Below, in pieces: positions 1-15,397 of a stretch of DNA of 64,000 nt (within the stretch, counting starts at the first letter, position 1; each line of letters begins with the position of its first letter). Made by a program: the position numbers and the translations under genes. The notes below the pieces were generated by a model, which was not told where the DNA came from, ran no database searches, and saw nothing but the letters and a program-made list of their open reading frames with translations. Origin of the DNA: Crambe crambe. Lineage: Eukaryota; Porifera; Demospongiae; Poecilosclerida; Crambeidae. Location: the NCBI GenBank assembly GCA_963924555.1, contig OZ004584.1, positions 8,687,753-8,751,752 of the forward strand, written 5' to 3'.

Positions 1-3000
1 CATCTTCTCATTAGCTGCTTTCAAGCTGGTCTCCTTCTCTTTCAGAACTTGATTCAACCGGTTTGTTTCTTCAGAAGCTTCTTTAAACGTTTCCACTTTA
101 TCAAGAGCCTCTTTCAAACTTGCATCTTTCTCCTTCAGAGTTTCTCTAAGATCCTGTGCCACCTTGGAGACTGTTTCAAACTCCTGCTTTGTGGAGGAGA
201 GGTTTGTTTGCAGCGTTTTGATCTGTGCCTTGAATTGGCTGACGACTTCCCCGTGCTTGACCGAGAAGGACTTCAGTTTCGCCTTCCATTTCTCTTCCGT
301 CATGGCACCAGAGCCAGAGGGGGTGGGGCTAGGGAGGGGATCAGAGGAAAGGGATGGGGAAGGTGGAGGAATAATGGGTGTGGTAGCACCCCCTCCATCG
401 GTGTCATCTTTCTTTGGTGTCTGTTCCAATGCTGATTCAGCACTTTGAGCCTATAAAAGAAATTTTTTTATACTCAATTTTTTATCATCAACCACTGAAT
501 GTGGGGGAAGTCCCTATATTATTCATACTTGTGTTCCAACTGTTGGGTACTGCCCTCAGGCTTTTTAAACCTATAGCCATGTAGGCATACAACATGCACA
601 GTACAGCTCTGTGTGTGGATGTAGGCATACAACATGCACAGTACAGCTCTGTGTGTGGATGTGGGCATACAACATGCACAGTACAGCTCTGTGTGTGGAT
701 GTGGGCATACAACATGCACAGTACAGCTCTGTGTGTGGATGTGGGCATACTTCACATTGAGAATAGCACCAAAGTGTCCCGGAATTGATTGTAGCAAGCA
801 TTATGGAGGGATACCTCATCACACACACACACACCAAAATCAAACACATTAACTATTGGACATCAAAAGAATCAGTTAGAATTAGATTTTTCTTTGGCTG
901 AGAGAGTCACTAGTGGCATGGCATGCTTATAAACACATGTCTTATGGCTTCAGGACACCACTCCAGGACACTTCAAAATAATTCCTTTATGACACTTGGT
1001 ACAGGTATGAAATGTATAAGGTGAGGATGTAGAGATACATGTCAGCAAAGTGCTAATGGTGCCCCACTGACCCAATATTTAATTCACACCTATAACACAA
1101 GGTGTACTCCAGCCAGCTCCAATGTTCCCCACACAAATAATGATACTCCTATGATATTATCTTGCCTGGTTGGTACAGGGTTGACAAGGTAAAGGTCACT
1201 ATGACACATGGCATGGCAATGCATGTGCATGCATGTGATGTGGCTGCAATACACATGTGCATGTGACCAAAGGTACTGTATACATGCTTAATTAAGTTAT
1301 AGTGGTTGCTGGGTGCTATAGTGACGTCACATTGCTTCAACTATCCAACTACAAGCATAATGTAGTGGTTGCCAAGTACCCACCACTGTGATGTCATACT
1401 AAGTCATCACACTTAATAAGTGTGGTGGTTGCTAGGTGCTCTAATGATGTCACAAATCTCATTAAAAAAATGCTTCAGCTGATTGTTTTTCAGTTTCACA
1501 GTTTTGGCTTCCAGATAAGGCACCAATTAGTGGGAAAAGGTTAGCAATTAGTGAAGAGGGTTAGCAATTAGTGAAGTGGGTTTCAAAATGGCACGCTGGG
1601 TGGTTAACAAGAGGAAACTAGACATGATTGGCAAGAATTAACAGCATTGTTATCTTGGGATAAGCTTAAATATCACCTGGAGAATTGAATAAGAAAATGT
1701 TTTTGGTTTTACTAGTCTTAAACTCAATTGTCATGGGGTGTGACTCAATGTCAGCATAAATGAGTTTTCCACAACTCAAAACAAGATTGTTGGAATAGGT
1801 CGGACATAGAATTGGACATACTCTCCTGATCAGAGCAAGTATTTCACAGAAAAACATACACTGAGATGCAATGATGTTAGTAAACACTCCTAGTCCAGTC
1901 TTAAATATATATATTTTAATTTTTAATAAGTGCATTCTTCTCTTCTTGCTGACATGGAAATACTAGACTAACACAAGTTGTTCAACATCACTATCCGGGT
2001 CTCCAACAAAATAGCTGGCCCTGTCAACAATGACACCTCCTTCAAGGAATCCTATGTCCAGCATGCAAGGTTCAAATTACTTACGCGTGCAACATAGCCT
2101 CTATGACCAATGACAGCTGGCCTAGAAACAAATAATGACCTTCAGGAATCTTATATCCAGCAAGGTTTATATAATCCATGTCTCACTGAATTCGTATAAC
2201 CAGTATCTGTTTATTTGCTGTGCTGTTATATTGACAAGAGAATTGTACAGACTATGTCTACAAGAGACATTGTGTACAAATTCGACAAGTAAGTACATAG
2301 GAATATGGCTGTTTAAAGCACTATCGGTTCCTTAAAAAGTACATTGGGAGAATGAGGTGCCTTTGAACAGACTCTTGCTTGTTGAGCTACCTTTGAAAAT
2401 AATAGGAAGCATAGCAGGTTGTGTATTGCAAGTACATGGATTACTTGATCTAATAAGGCAAAAAGATGAGGATATTCTCTACAGCAAAACATCAAATTTA
2501 TAGGGTTGCTACATCAAGTATACAACACACTTGTCCAGCATATTACCTTCCAAAGGAGTTGAGAATCACGCTCTCCCCATCTATATGGCACCCACTCTTT
2601 ATCCAGATCAGAATCTTGGCTGGATTTCTGATCTGGATAAGTGGCACTATGTAGCTAAGGATATTCTACCACATCACTCAATCTCACAGTAATGAACTCA
2701 AGGTTTAAAGCTGTCCACAGTAATTATTTCTTCCATCTTGCTAAAAAGTTTTGTTGAGAGCTGGTGCACACATGCTCAGTAGCATGACGTGTGTGTGCAA
2801 TCATTGGTGCATTAATATACAGGCTCATATACAGGCTAATATACAGGCTAATATACAGGCTAATATGCAGGCTAATATACAGGCTTATATACAGGCTAAT
2901 ATGCAGGCTAATATACAGGCTAATATACAGGAGGCTAATATACAGGCTAATATGCAGGCTAATATGCAGGCTAATATGCAGGCTAATATACAGGCTAATA

Positions 3001-6000
3001 TGCAGGCTAATATGCAGGCTAATATACAGGAGGCTAATATACAGGCTAATATGCAGGCTAATATGCAGGCTAATATACAGGCTATAATATGCAGGCTAAT
3101 ATACAGGCTAATATACAGGCTAATATACAGGCTAATATACAGGCTAATATGCAGGCTAATATGCAGGCTAATATACAGGCTAATATGCAGGCTAATATAC
3201 ATACACATACAGAAGCTTCACTGCATTATCTCAACACTCCAATCTGATTGCTCATAAGCATGTAATACTGGAAACATAGCATTCCACCTGAACATGAGCA
3301 GGAGTTATTCTTGGATCTGAAGAATTTGCAAGGTAAGAAGAATAAGTACGGAATAAGGAACCATAGTAAATACTATCGGAGGACTTAGAAGTAAACAGAC
3401 ATATTACCACGGATACACCTTCCTCTATAGAGTAAATAAAACAGCTCTGGACAATTACTGGAAACACCCACCAGTGACAACTCTCCCTCTCTCTGCACTG
3501 AGCAGCGAGTACACAAGGAAAACTGTAACTCTATTATGCAGCTGGCCCTTGTTCTCCCTGAGGTGTAAACACACCTGTACCTCATCCTGACCCTGCAGAG
3601 CACAAAGCCTGGCAAGCATGCCCTCAATTTAAATGCCAGCCATAGGTGTTAGTCCAGTCTAGTTGCTTGAATGGGAAGATGGTTGTCTATAAGGAATGAG
3701 AAATATGTAGTGGCTTACAAGACCTAGAAACCTGATCCTATACAATCCAAGCACCAAATTGTAGTGAGTACTACTCAAGGTCACATGACTTAATGCTGAC
3801 CAATCAAGTGAGTGGAGCCATGGGGCATTCAAACAGGCCCAAGTCTAGACAGAGTGCTGCTGGAACAACAGAGATAGCCTCATACTTCTCCCACAACCAA
3901 CCACCCCATTCCACTAGAAGAGCAGAAGAAGGTCTTGGTGGAGATAACTTGGGTAAGCCAGGGGACCTTACAAGTGTGGACTAGTGGTCCAGTGGTGGCG
4001 GTGGCCTCACACGGTCTCCATGTGCTGCATGTGTTGCCCTCATTCCCATCTGATAGGTTGTGCATGAGATGTAGACCCCATATGGCATGGAAAGGCATGG
4101 ATGGTGTGCATGGCGTGGCAAGGCATGGCAAGGAATGGCATAAAACACCAGAGAAATGGTCAGTCTTGTCAATGTACATATGCACACTCTACATAAGCAA
4201 CTCTCCAATATACAGGAGGACCTTGACGACCATTACCAGTTATTCAATATTCATCAACCACAATGCACATCCTGTTAGTGTTGGCAGAGGAAAAAGGAAA
4301 CCTCAAAAGATACTCAGTATACACTTCAAACAAAACCTGCTTCACTATGACCAGTTTGTTAGCGTCAAAAAAAAAAGTTCACCTGTATCCTGCCAAATCC
4401 ACCTGAATAAGCAACTCCTTAACCAGCTTACTGCTACTTTGTCACTGTGAGAGGAAGCTTGCATACAAAGCTGTCTGATTCAGCTCAAATCAGTTCCATC
4501 CTTCTTTCAAGATGGTACCTCTTCATGACGTGATATGAATTTCATCACAACCCACAATTTACCAACAACCCTACTGCCAATCTTCCTATGCTTCCATAAG
4601 AATCACTTCACTAATGTGAATCTGAATACAGTGAAATCTAAGAAACCATCTCTTTTAGAAATCCGTCTCTCTTTAAAGACCACTTGTGCGATTTTGACCT
4701 CAATAAAGAGATAACTTAGACCACCTTTTTGGCCTAGAGATGGTTGCTATATACTGTAGATTTCAGGATGGTTGTCAGTAAGGAATGAGAAATAGGTAGT
4801 GGCTTACAAGGACCTAAGAAACCCCGATCCTTTCATGTCCTTATACAATCCACCTGACAACCAACCTGCAATGGACAGTAGACAGGTTTCACTATAATGG
4901 TCCAAGAATGGGTCATCCTTTGGGTTAGAATGGGTCACCTTTGTTGGGACAGAACAAAGCCAGGCTGCAGAGGTGGGTGGCCTCTAACAATATCAAGTTG
5001 ACTTTTCATCTTTGTAGGTGACCTGCTGACTAAGTTAAGCCAGGGCTCCATTGTAGGTAAAAGATGAAAGAACAAATTGTCATTGGTCTCCTGTGGTAAG
5101 AATCATGTTTCAGAGCAAAAAAGACCTTACCCAGAGTCAGAGACAATAGCCATCTGCCAAGCCCAGCAGCCACACTGAGATATCAATTAATATAAAAATT
5201 ATATTTTTCTTATCAGCCACACATAAACAGAGACTGTAACATGAGGCTGACATGGGGTGGACAAGGGTGTATCATTTGGGTGTATAATTTTGAGGTGTCT
5301 ATGAGCTGACCAGATGAAAGCTCTTGAGTGCTTGAGTCAGCTGAGGAAAACAAACCAATCCCAAGGCTTCTATAAAATAAAGCATTTTTTGGAGGGAAAA
5401 ATATCAGCTGAGAAAGCAGAGACTCCCAGAATTCCAAAGGACAACCAAAATAACAAACTCACAGGCCACTCAGGTTGCAGCACCATAAAAGGGAAAGAAA
5501 GACCCATAGAAACTATGGCAACAGTGGGTGAAGTGATAAGCTTTAGGCAAATGCACCTCCTTGTCAATGTATCTCTGTAAACAGATAACAAGGTTGGGGT
5601 TAGACTCAGAAGTCACCAGAGGCTAGTCAAGGTGGCTCACCACTGCTATTTCTTTTTGGATTTGGCTAAAAGTCAAATAACTTTGAAGGGATGGTTAAGA
5701 GTTCAATGATGGTATTAATTCCAGCCTCAAAGCAGAATTAGTTCAGATTAGAAAAAACTGGATCTGTTTTGAAGAGCCACATTACAGCCATTTGTGAGGT
5801 TAACCAATTTCCCATTAGCTGCTGATAGAATATGCCCAGTCCATTTCATTGAAGAAAGATGCAGTGGTAATTAGGTGAGTTAGAAAACCTGTCTTCATTT
5901 TATTAGGGAGGGGACCATTAAAAATCACACCATATGAGAGAGAGAGAGAGAGTCTATAGAACTGGCATTCTGGAATAGACAGGAGCTACTAAATCTGATG

Positions 6001-9000
6001 CAAGAAAGACCAGGCTCTAAGGAGCTGAAAAGAAGAGCTTCCCCAGAACCCAGTGTTCTAGAAGAGGAAGAGGGTGACCTGCTCCCTTCTCTCAGCTGAT
6101 CCAAGAAGACCAGGCTCCAGAGAGATGACTTCCCCAGAACCTAGTGTTCTAGAAGAGGAAGAGGGTAGGTTACCTGCTCCCTCTCTAACTGAAGCTGATG
6201 CAAGAGAACAAGGAACACAGAGTCAGGTGACCTAACTTTACCCTCACTCATGAATATGAAGTAATCCCTTGATACTATATTAGGTAACTAAAAGCCCTAC
6301 AATCACAAGTGCACTATACTACCAATGCATGCTGTATCATGTGATCCATCCACATCAAAGCTTCTACAACTGGCAATGGACATGTGATAAGGTCCATGGA
6401 GTAACACATGTTCAGCAGTTACCTTTCTGGGATTAGGAACACATTGAGGTAGGTCACATGCTACATCAGCATTTATAACTGCACTTCCATGTGGTAACCC
6501 AGAGCAACAATCACTTTAAGTAAAATTTAAGGGGTTTTCCCCTTAATTATGTAGGGCAAGGTTCAAACAACTGATTTAGAGTAAGACCCTCAACATCTAG
6601 GCCAAGATTCAGTGATTGTGACTGATACAATTATTATTAATATGGGACCAAGATCCACTGATACATAATCATCATGGGAAAATGGGATTGGATGGTCTAA
6701 TGGAGCTGATAAGCAATTTAGAGCGCTAAGTGTACATTGGTGTGACTTGGAAGATCTTTTTTCCCTGAGAAATTTAGATGCGTGCAAGCGATATCTCTGG
6801 GAATACTACAGGCAAGCCACTAAGTACACACAAGGAGATTACTACTGCCCCACAACAAGTTCTGAGATAAGTTTGAATACTTCCTCAAACCTCAGTCAAT
6901 TAAATTCACTGTCCACACAATGGTAGCCTAAGTAACCTCAAATCCACTAGATCCCAGACATAAGAATTTTGGTGGGGAAATGCAGGCAAGCACACACTGC
7001 ATAAAGATGTGGTGGGTATTTGCCGGGTAAGAATTGGAAGAGAAGTATATTAGGGTCTTTTTATTATAAGCGACCTTACCATCAGGCAGAAGAGTGATTG
7101 ATTACCGATTAAGCAGTGAGAGATGAGTGGCTTGATGGTACAATGCTATGCTATGTCCAGGACTCTTACATAGTAATGTTTGAGTCCTACTGTTTTAGTT
7201 ATGGCATGAGCAGGTGTTTGGCTTAGCCCCCCAACTACTTGCATAAATATTTCTATTTTAGACCTTGTATCAACTGGTAAATATCACTTTTAAAGCAAAG
7301 TATGCACATATGGAACGGGGGTGTCACCACTTCACTGTCGACTGATATTGTCTCATCTGACCTTTTCTGACGTGAGTTGAATCACCCTCTCTTTCGCTCG
7401 CTTCAGCCCTTCTTTGTACTTGCTCAAGTTAGTTTCCAGAGTGGTGATCTGCAAGTGGGAGACAAAGTAAACAAGAACAGTAACAACAGTCAACTTCAGC
7501 GTCTCCCTTGAGTTTCAAATGAAGCACTCCATGCATGGATTGCCTTTGTTATTTTATTAGATACAGCAAATTGCATGATTTATTGGACATGATTTCGAGG
7601 TTGAAAGTCGGTTCAGATTCTGACCACATGGAAGTTCCCAGAGTGAACCCAATAGGGGTCAAGTTGACTACATTCCTAACTAACCCATAAATAAAACCAC
7701 TTTCACTTGCTACCCCAGCCAGCGCCTCTAACCCTGCACTTTCATCTGGAGGCACATCCATCAGCTTGAGGTCAGGGAAACCCAACTGCAACTTCTATTT
7801 CAATATTGACATGGAAGGCAGTACTCCAACACTTAGTATCCAGGGACAACCAGAAGCCCTTCAAGAAGACCAAGCACAAGTAAGGCTGCAGTCATCTGTA
7901 ACACACTCTAACATCATTCATTCAAACTCTCAATTACTTTACTTGAACACTTAGAAAGAAGCTCAGATCAACCTCCTGTTCTCAAGAGATACAGTCACTC
8001 ACTCGCACTTGATAGGTGGTATAAAATCACTTTTAAGACCACTGAAGGAGATGCCAGCTATGAGGAGAACCCTTTAATCAATTGCAGCTAGACGTACTTT
8101 GAGACTGCTGAATGAGGTATGAAGAGAACCAATTGCAGCTAGACGTACTTTAAGACCACTGAATGAGGTATGAGGAGAACCCTTTAATCAATTGCAGCTA
8201 AAAGTGCTTCCAAGGTGTTCATTGATCCAACCACGAGGATGACCCAAACACTTAGTATCCCGGAATTGTTACAAGTTACATTCATGTTACATTCAATTAG
8301 GCTCATAAGAGTCTCATTAAGAGTCCAATAATTAACTCCCATCATCTACACCACATTGAAGGTGTTAACATCTCATTGCACTCAAACGAACAAGTCTTTT
8401 ATTAAGGATTCTCTCATTAAGTTGACAATGATTTAAAAAACAACTCCAAGAGTCAGAAACAATAACAACAACAACAAAAATCCCATTGATCGATAGCACT
8501 AATAAAATTAATGGTCCAAGGAGATCTCTCAGATAATTCTGCAGTTTTGTGTTATTATTTTTGAAGCCACCATTAGATGATTCTATTATAACTTAAGTGC
8601 CTGTCTCCAAGGGAAACCAAAGGATATTGTGATTAAATCACACTCCAGTTCCCACGTCCATCAGAATGAAGTCCATTAGAATATTATATAACCAATGCTA
8701 GTGAGAGCCCCACAAAGAGACAGGAAGGAGGCCACCATAATACAGGTCATCCTTAACCACAAGCTAATTGGAGACAGGACTGGAAAACCACAGTCTGGAG
8801 AGAAAGGATTGGTGAGATAATGGCTTCCCTCCTTGCCTCCTAAATCCATACTTCTACAAGAGTGATATCACACAGTTCTACCTGTTTCCTGGTAGGCAGT
8901 TGTACAATTGTAGGCTAAATGCTCCTCACTGCACAGGTTTCACATCCTGTGCACCAGGATGGACCTAAATCAATCATCAACCACTTCTCTATCCACACAC

Positions 9001-9560
9001 AATCACATCAGCCTAAACACTGAAGCCAATACTCCCTCACTCTCTCCACACTCCAGCAGCACCTCTCCACTTTCCCTCCCACAAAACACTGAAGCCAATC
9101 TCGTCACCCTACTCACTGCCTCCACACACTCCAGCAGCACTTTCTATAATCCTCCTGTAATCCACTCCCTGGAAACACTTTGTCACATCACTGTCTGTCT
9201 CCACACACTCCAGCAGCAACTTCTCCAATCTCCCCTCTCCTCCAACCAATTGCATAGTGGGAAATTAATCTGTCAAAATCCATGAAAAATTTTTTTTACC
9301 CTTTTCCCTCTTCGACAATTCTTTACGGTATTCTCTTTTCCTTTCCTCTTTCTCTCCTCCTATGGAGAGCCCCCAGGGCATGCAGTAATTAATAACCCAA
9401 CAATAATTATTTACCCACAATGTAATGAATGGCATGAAAGGACCAGGATATTGCGCCTAATTAACCATTCTTCTGGTTATCCTGCCATAATTAATCAAAA
9501 AATGCTCCATCATCCTGCCCGGGTATGCTCTTACCATCATCCATTTGCAGAAAGGAAGCA

Positions 9561-9624
<64 letters not shown>

Positions 9625-12600
9625 CTTCCTTCATTTCCTTCCAGTGCCACTGTGAAGACAAGACAGTGTCGACCTACAAAGCACTTGGGCTCATTAAGGG
9701 AGGAACACTCAGCAGTGTGAGATCATACACAGTAGGCAATACTGAATAGGCGCAACATTATTTTAAAAACAATGACTCTTCAAGTACGAAAACATCTCTC
9801 TTCCATATTAGCATCACTGTCATGTCAAACTCTCTCTCTTTCCCAGAACCACTGTCTCTCCTGCAGAGACAGACAAACACACCAGGCAGGCACCACATGA
9901 GTGTCAATGGGGACTGGCATGGACTGTGTAGGTGCAGTGAACATGTCCAGTTAGACCACAACTGCATGCTGTTTGTGTCTGTAAGAGACACCATGAAAGC
10001 TCCTTTCAGGGACTAGGAACCTTGCAGTACCTACAATAAGCAAATGCCTGTACTATGCATGTACATAGAGCATAATATACATGCATACACATGCATGTAC
10101 ATACATGAACATGCATGTACACACATGAATATATACGTACACATGCATGTACACACATTATTACATGTACATACATGCACATGATTGTATGACCTTTTTT
10201 GAATTTGACCTCATTGCACATGCATGTGAATGCCACTCTTGCTTGTGATTCTTTGGAGTGATATTGTACACAACAGCATAGCGCTTGATAAGGTCAACTT
10301 AAAAACACGCTAAAAGCTAGAAGTCACTCTGTCTGTGATGATGAAATGAAACGTAACATGTTTATGGGAACATTTGCAAAACTCTCATCCATAAATTTCT
10401 TCCCAAATATTCAATAACACAGAGGCTGATTATAAACTGACCATTCACTCTATTATTAAAATACCTTTGATTTCAGCTGAGTCAGCTCAGGACTTTCCGC
10501 TGATGTTGCAGTGGAGAGTTCAGGATTAGACAGAGTAGTCCGTTCCTTCAATAGTTTAATCTACAGAGGGGAAGTTCCACATAATTACCACAAACAAGCA
10601 GCTTTTAATAAATAGAAATTGGTCGGTTTCAGTACTTGTTAGCTTAACCTATGGTATATGCAACACAACATTGTACCTATAAACTACTTAATTACTGAAC
10701 TTGAAAGTGGAAGGGATGGAGTCATTAGTTTGGAGTTATGGTACAAGTAGAGATGAAAAACACACACAAACTTTACTACAGAGATAACAGTACAGCCATG
10801 CGGGTTATTCTTTCCTGGCAGTTAAAGACATTATTTTAGTGCATAATTTGTGCTGCGGACAGAAACAAATGCATAAGTCAAAAGGGAAGGAAGTGGGTGG
10901 AAGGGGGGAGTTTGTAATCATCAGAGCCAATTGGTCATTTGCCAGCACTCCTTCTAGACATAAATAAACATTCAAGAAATTAAAGCTCCTTGATTCAACA
11001 TCCAGACACACACACACACAACACTAACAGGCAAAAAGGGGTTTTACGGGACTGGACCATTTTTTTTTTTTCGGGACTCTGATTGTTTACGGGACTGGAT
11101 CTACAACAGAAAGGAGTACAGCAGGTCAAATCAGTTACAGCAGGTCAAATCAGTTACAGTAGGTCAAATCAGTTACAGTAGGTCAAATCAGTTACAGTAG
11201 GTCAAATCAGTTACAGCCGGTCAAATCAGTTACAGCAGGTCAAATCAGTTACAGCAGGTCAAATCAGTACAAATTCAGTGCAAATGTCAAGTCAATTATG
11301 ATGAAGAGTGTGGACAAGGGATTTTTTTTTTTTTTAAGTAAGAGTGACTAACTTGATCTGTAGTTACTGGACCCATGACAGAGACAGACATATGGACACA
11401 ATAAAAAACTAATTCCATTTGCTAATTAGACTCCTTTCTCTGGCAAGAGGATGTTGGTAATCACCAATTATATTGCTTAATTGGTTTGGAAGTATTATGG
11501 TCATTGGCAGTGGACCACTAACAGACTTGATCTGTAATTAGTGGTGTGCCTTTCAGGCCCGAAAATGTCATGGAGATATGGACTACCTTCCCACAATATC
11601 TCGAATTCACTATAACGATATTTTGGTTTCTAATTTTGAATTATTATTACAATATTATTGTCTTAACGATATTACCTCCCACTGCTCCAATACTGTTCCA
11701 CTATACATTAACTTGAATCTTGAATACTAAATATTGTTGTGTGTTAAAGGTATTCCAATTGTTTGTTGCACAATAATCCTATTTTTTGTTGCATGATGAT
11801 AAAGATATTAAGGTAAGGTTTCTATGATGTCATTGATCGAGGAGGGAAAAAAAAAGAAGCTTATTATTGTATTTCTAATCAATACAAAGTGCACATAGAG
11901 TTTGATTTGTCATGAGAAACTCCATATCCCTCTAAACGATGGGACAGCCCTAAATTGATGCCTGATACATTATCCCCTTAAAGCATTGAAAATTGATATT
12001 CCAATATCCCTTGAAATATTGAAAATCAATCCCTATATCCCTTATGCATTATCCCTTGAAATTTGAAGGGACAGCATCCCAATATCCCTACAAACATTGA
12101 AATTTGGTTGGCCCATTCTCATAAGATGCAGGTGAACCTGTGGCAATATGCATGAAGTATTGGACAAGTGTTAGTCTTTACAATGTAATGAGTCGTTATG
12201 ATCATCTTTAATTGCCATCAATCTTTGGGAGAGCACTATCATCCGAGCGATTGTGTGCCTAGCAACCAGGCATACGTGACTCGGGGCCTTCAGTGATGAT
12301 CAACACATGGTGTTTGTTTTTGCAACAGTGAGTCGCTCAATCAGTTTAAAGAAAAGACAAACAACTTTCAATATGAAAGAGGAAATATACGCACACTAAG
12401 GTCAGAGACGATCCTGAGATCAGAAGATAGAGAGACGCCAGAGAGAATCAAAAGGTGAAGGTTTGAAAAAAGAGAAACGACCTTCAAACTTATTTTAAAC
12501 TTAAACTTAAATTGAAAACACTAAGGTCATTAGCCCTAAATTTCCCACGGTAACCTCTATACAGAGGACACCATTATTACAAATTATATGCAATGGTTGA

Positions 12601-15186
12601 CTATCTCAGCATTGAGGACACCTCTACTAAGCCATATGTACATCTAGAAGACCAGTCTCTCTAGAATACTTCTTTGAAAGACCCAGTTATGTTACAGTTG
12701 AAAGTCCCAAATTGTCCACAAAATAGGACCGATCCATTGTGACGACACTATAGTCTAAACTCTACAGTTTCAATTACCATGCTCCCATAAGGATTGCTAA
12801 AAGTGACCTGGAACCAGGTGGTGCTGAGTTTGTAGAACCAAGTGGTGGTGATTACAAGGCTGCACCTTAGCCACACACACAGTCTTAATGTCCACAAAAG
12901 AGGTGACAATTGCTTCCAAAGACTTGTTTTGGACATAAAAATATGTTGGGTCATGGCGCAGCTGCCTGGTTCACAGGCACCCCCCTCTGCCAGGTACTAA
13001 CGAAACTCCTGCAAACGAATCTGATATTGGATAAAGGCTTGCAGGCAAACATAGAGATCAGTTAATGAACATTAAGAGGCTTGTAGCCACCAGGTGAGAT
13101 CAGCCAAACTCCAACCAAGGTCACCAGGATATTAGAGCTTTGATCACCAGTACAGTTTAGGGATATGCACAATATGGATAGGAAGGCAGGAGCACTGTTG
13201 GACCTGAGCAGGACAGATATAACATCCACGGTAAAAGGATATGTACAGGACCGTGATGTAGACTAGTGTTGAAGCTGGTAGGGATAACCTCATGTAGAGA
13301 ACATAGAAGGTGAAAGGGACACCTTTGAGGGTGGAGGGAAGAGACCACAATACAACCATTCACTTTCTACAATGAAATCATATCAGCAGTCTCCTATGGA
13401 AGCCTACCAAGTCCAGAGTGAGTCCACTTCCCCTCGATTCCCTATGAGTACTGGTGAGTCCACTACATCAAAGCTTGTACCAGTGAAGGGAAATGTTATG
13501 GACATCCATCAGAGCACGAAAATACAACCACTTGCCATTTGAAATTGCAAAAAAAGGGCAGAAATGAGCAGAGATGGGGGTATTTCTAACTCGCTCCAGA
13601 AGAAAGGTCACTCCTGATAAAGGAAACTAATGGAATACCAAAAGATGCATTTAAAAACCCCACAGAACATATGATTGTTCTAGTCACGCACGACTGGGGA
13701 TACATGCTGACCTTGCCATGCGCCATGGGGATATGTTCATAAACAGAGAGGAGCAAAGGTCATTGCAGACGTAGACCTTGCCATGTTATGTTCATGGGAC
13801 CAAAGGTCATTGCAGACAATATAGACCTTACCATGCACCATGGGGATATCTAAAGGACGTTCATAAACAGAGGGGAGCAAAGGTCATTGCTGACCTTGTT
13901 ATGCACCATGGCATATTTAAAGCATGCTGAGGAGAGTACACACTGACTAAGCCATGTGTATGAACGATTGATCTTGCTTCCCCCAGATGCAACATCAAAG
14001 CATCCCAAATCCTTTGATGTGGACACTGTAAAAAGAGTTTAAATTTCCCCCTCAGCATTTATCTCCCTTTGAGACCACACCCACCAATACACAATAGTCA
14101 TAACAAGTTCAAAGGTACACCTGTGAGGTGGTCGCTAAGCAACATGAATACAAACATCAAATAATATATGCAGCACCTTTAACTCCATGTAAACTCTCTC
14201 TCTCTCTCCTTCACTATTATGGTGTAACATCTGCTAGAAAGAAACCACTCAATTCACTTAGAAATAAAAATAATCCACATAAAAGCATCGCCATTAAAAG
14301 TCAATCTACTTTCCTGCCGCCAATAATAGGACAACCAAGGCTCATCTACTCTATTGCCCATCGAGTGTAGACCTGAGAGTCAGCTCGCTCGCTGTAAGAG
14401 CACTTTTTTCTATGGGAGTAAATGTATTAGGTGGGATTACTTCTCATATTATGTCCCTTCATATTTTACACTCCGATAATATCTGCTGACTATCCAAACC
14501 TCAGACTCCCAAACAAGTACCATGGCAACAAGGCTATGATAACACACTAACTAAAAATAAGACATACACAAAATGATTTCCATTTCCACGTGTTTTCACA
14601 GCTCCACTGACCACAATAGAACCCAACTGGACATGAATATCGCTAAGGATCGGTAGGTGTGGTCAAATGACATCATCTGTTTTTTTAAGCACATGAGAGT
14701 CTCTAAGCTACCAGCTCTACACACCCATACTGAATACCATTTAAGATGATATTGTAAACACACAAAACACCAGCAATATGAATATTGCTACTATGAATAA
14801 TATAAAATATGAATATTATTAACTATAACCACTATGATAAATTTTTGCTTAGTTTGGACTTGATGAATCTACTTAGCAGATTGTCACTGTTCTTATCATG
14901 CTGAGATAAGAGAAGGGTTTGGTCAGACTTGGTTTTGCTTCACCTGCTAGTCAGATAGTCAAGGTCTACTCTCCAAGGAACACACCTGGTGACCTTATCC
15001 TTCTGGGGGTCACCCCCTCCCTCCCTCCCTCCCTCCTGTTCTGGGAACACTATCTCTAACACTACCAGGAAGTTGACAGGTGTTAATTCTCACAAGACTC
15101 AGATATGCTGGACAAGAGTTCCCACACCCATAAAAAAAGTCCAAAAAAGTCAATCTCTGCAAGTAACATCTCACTCAAGGACTACG

Positions 15187-15222
<36 letters not shown>

Positions 15223-15361
15223 CTATGACCTCTTTTTCTCCCTCTCAAGAACTCTATCTCCCGTTAAGGACTATGATCTCTCTCTCTCTCTATGACTATG
15301 ACCTCTTTTTCTCCCTCTCAAGAATTTTTTATCTCTCTTAATTGTTAACCCCGTTAAGGAC

Positions 15362-15397
<36 letters not shown>

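Larger units (their letters stand above)
451..7361. other. Golgin-245 intron with satellites; no exon recognised
   Basis: This is a 6.9 kb intron. I see a 40-base repeat (581-750), a 12-base satellite (2818-3206), a dispersed repeat pair (3674-3750 and 4764-4854), and a roughly 100-base tandem duplication at 5995-6195. I found no stretch with coherent coding on either strand. ORFs here are short or are translations of the repeats. Confidence 0.6.

Noticed and set aside
2751-3257. 168-residue ORF across the 12-base satellite
   Set aside because: It is a translation of the tandem repeat; the opposite strand is open as well.
4621-4760. Possible MITE with TACAGTGAAATCT-like ends
   Set aside because: The two ends do not form a consistent inverted repeat, and no target duplication was found.
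11117-11268. CRISPR-like regular repeats
   Set aside because: The repeats are directly adjacent with no spacers, in a eukaryotic intron. They are a simple minisatellite.
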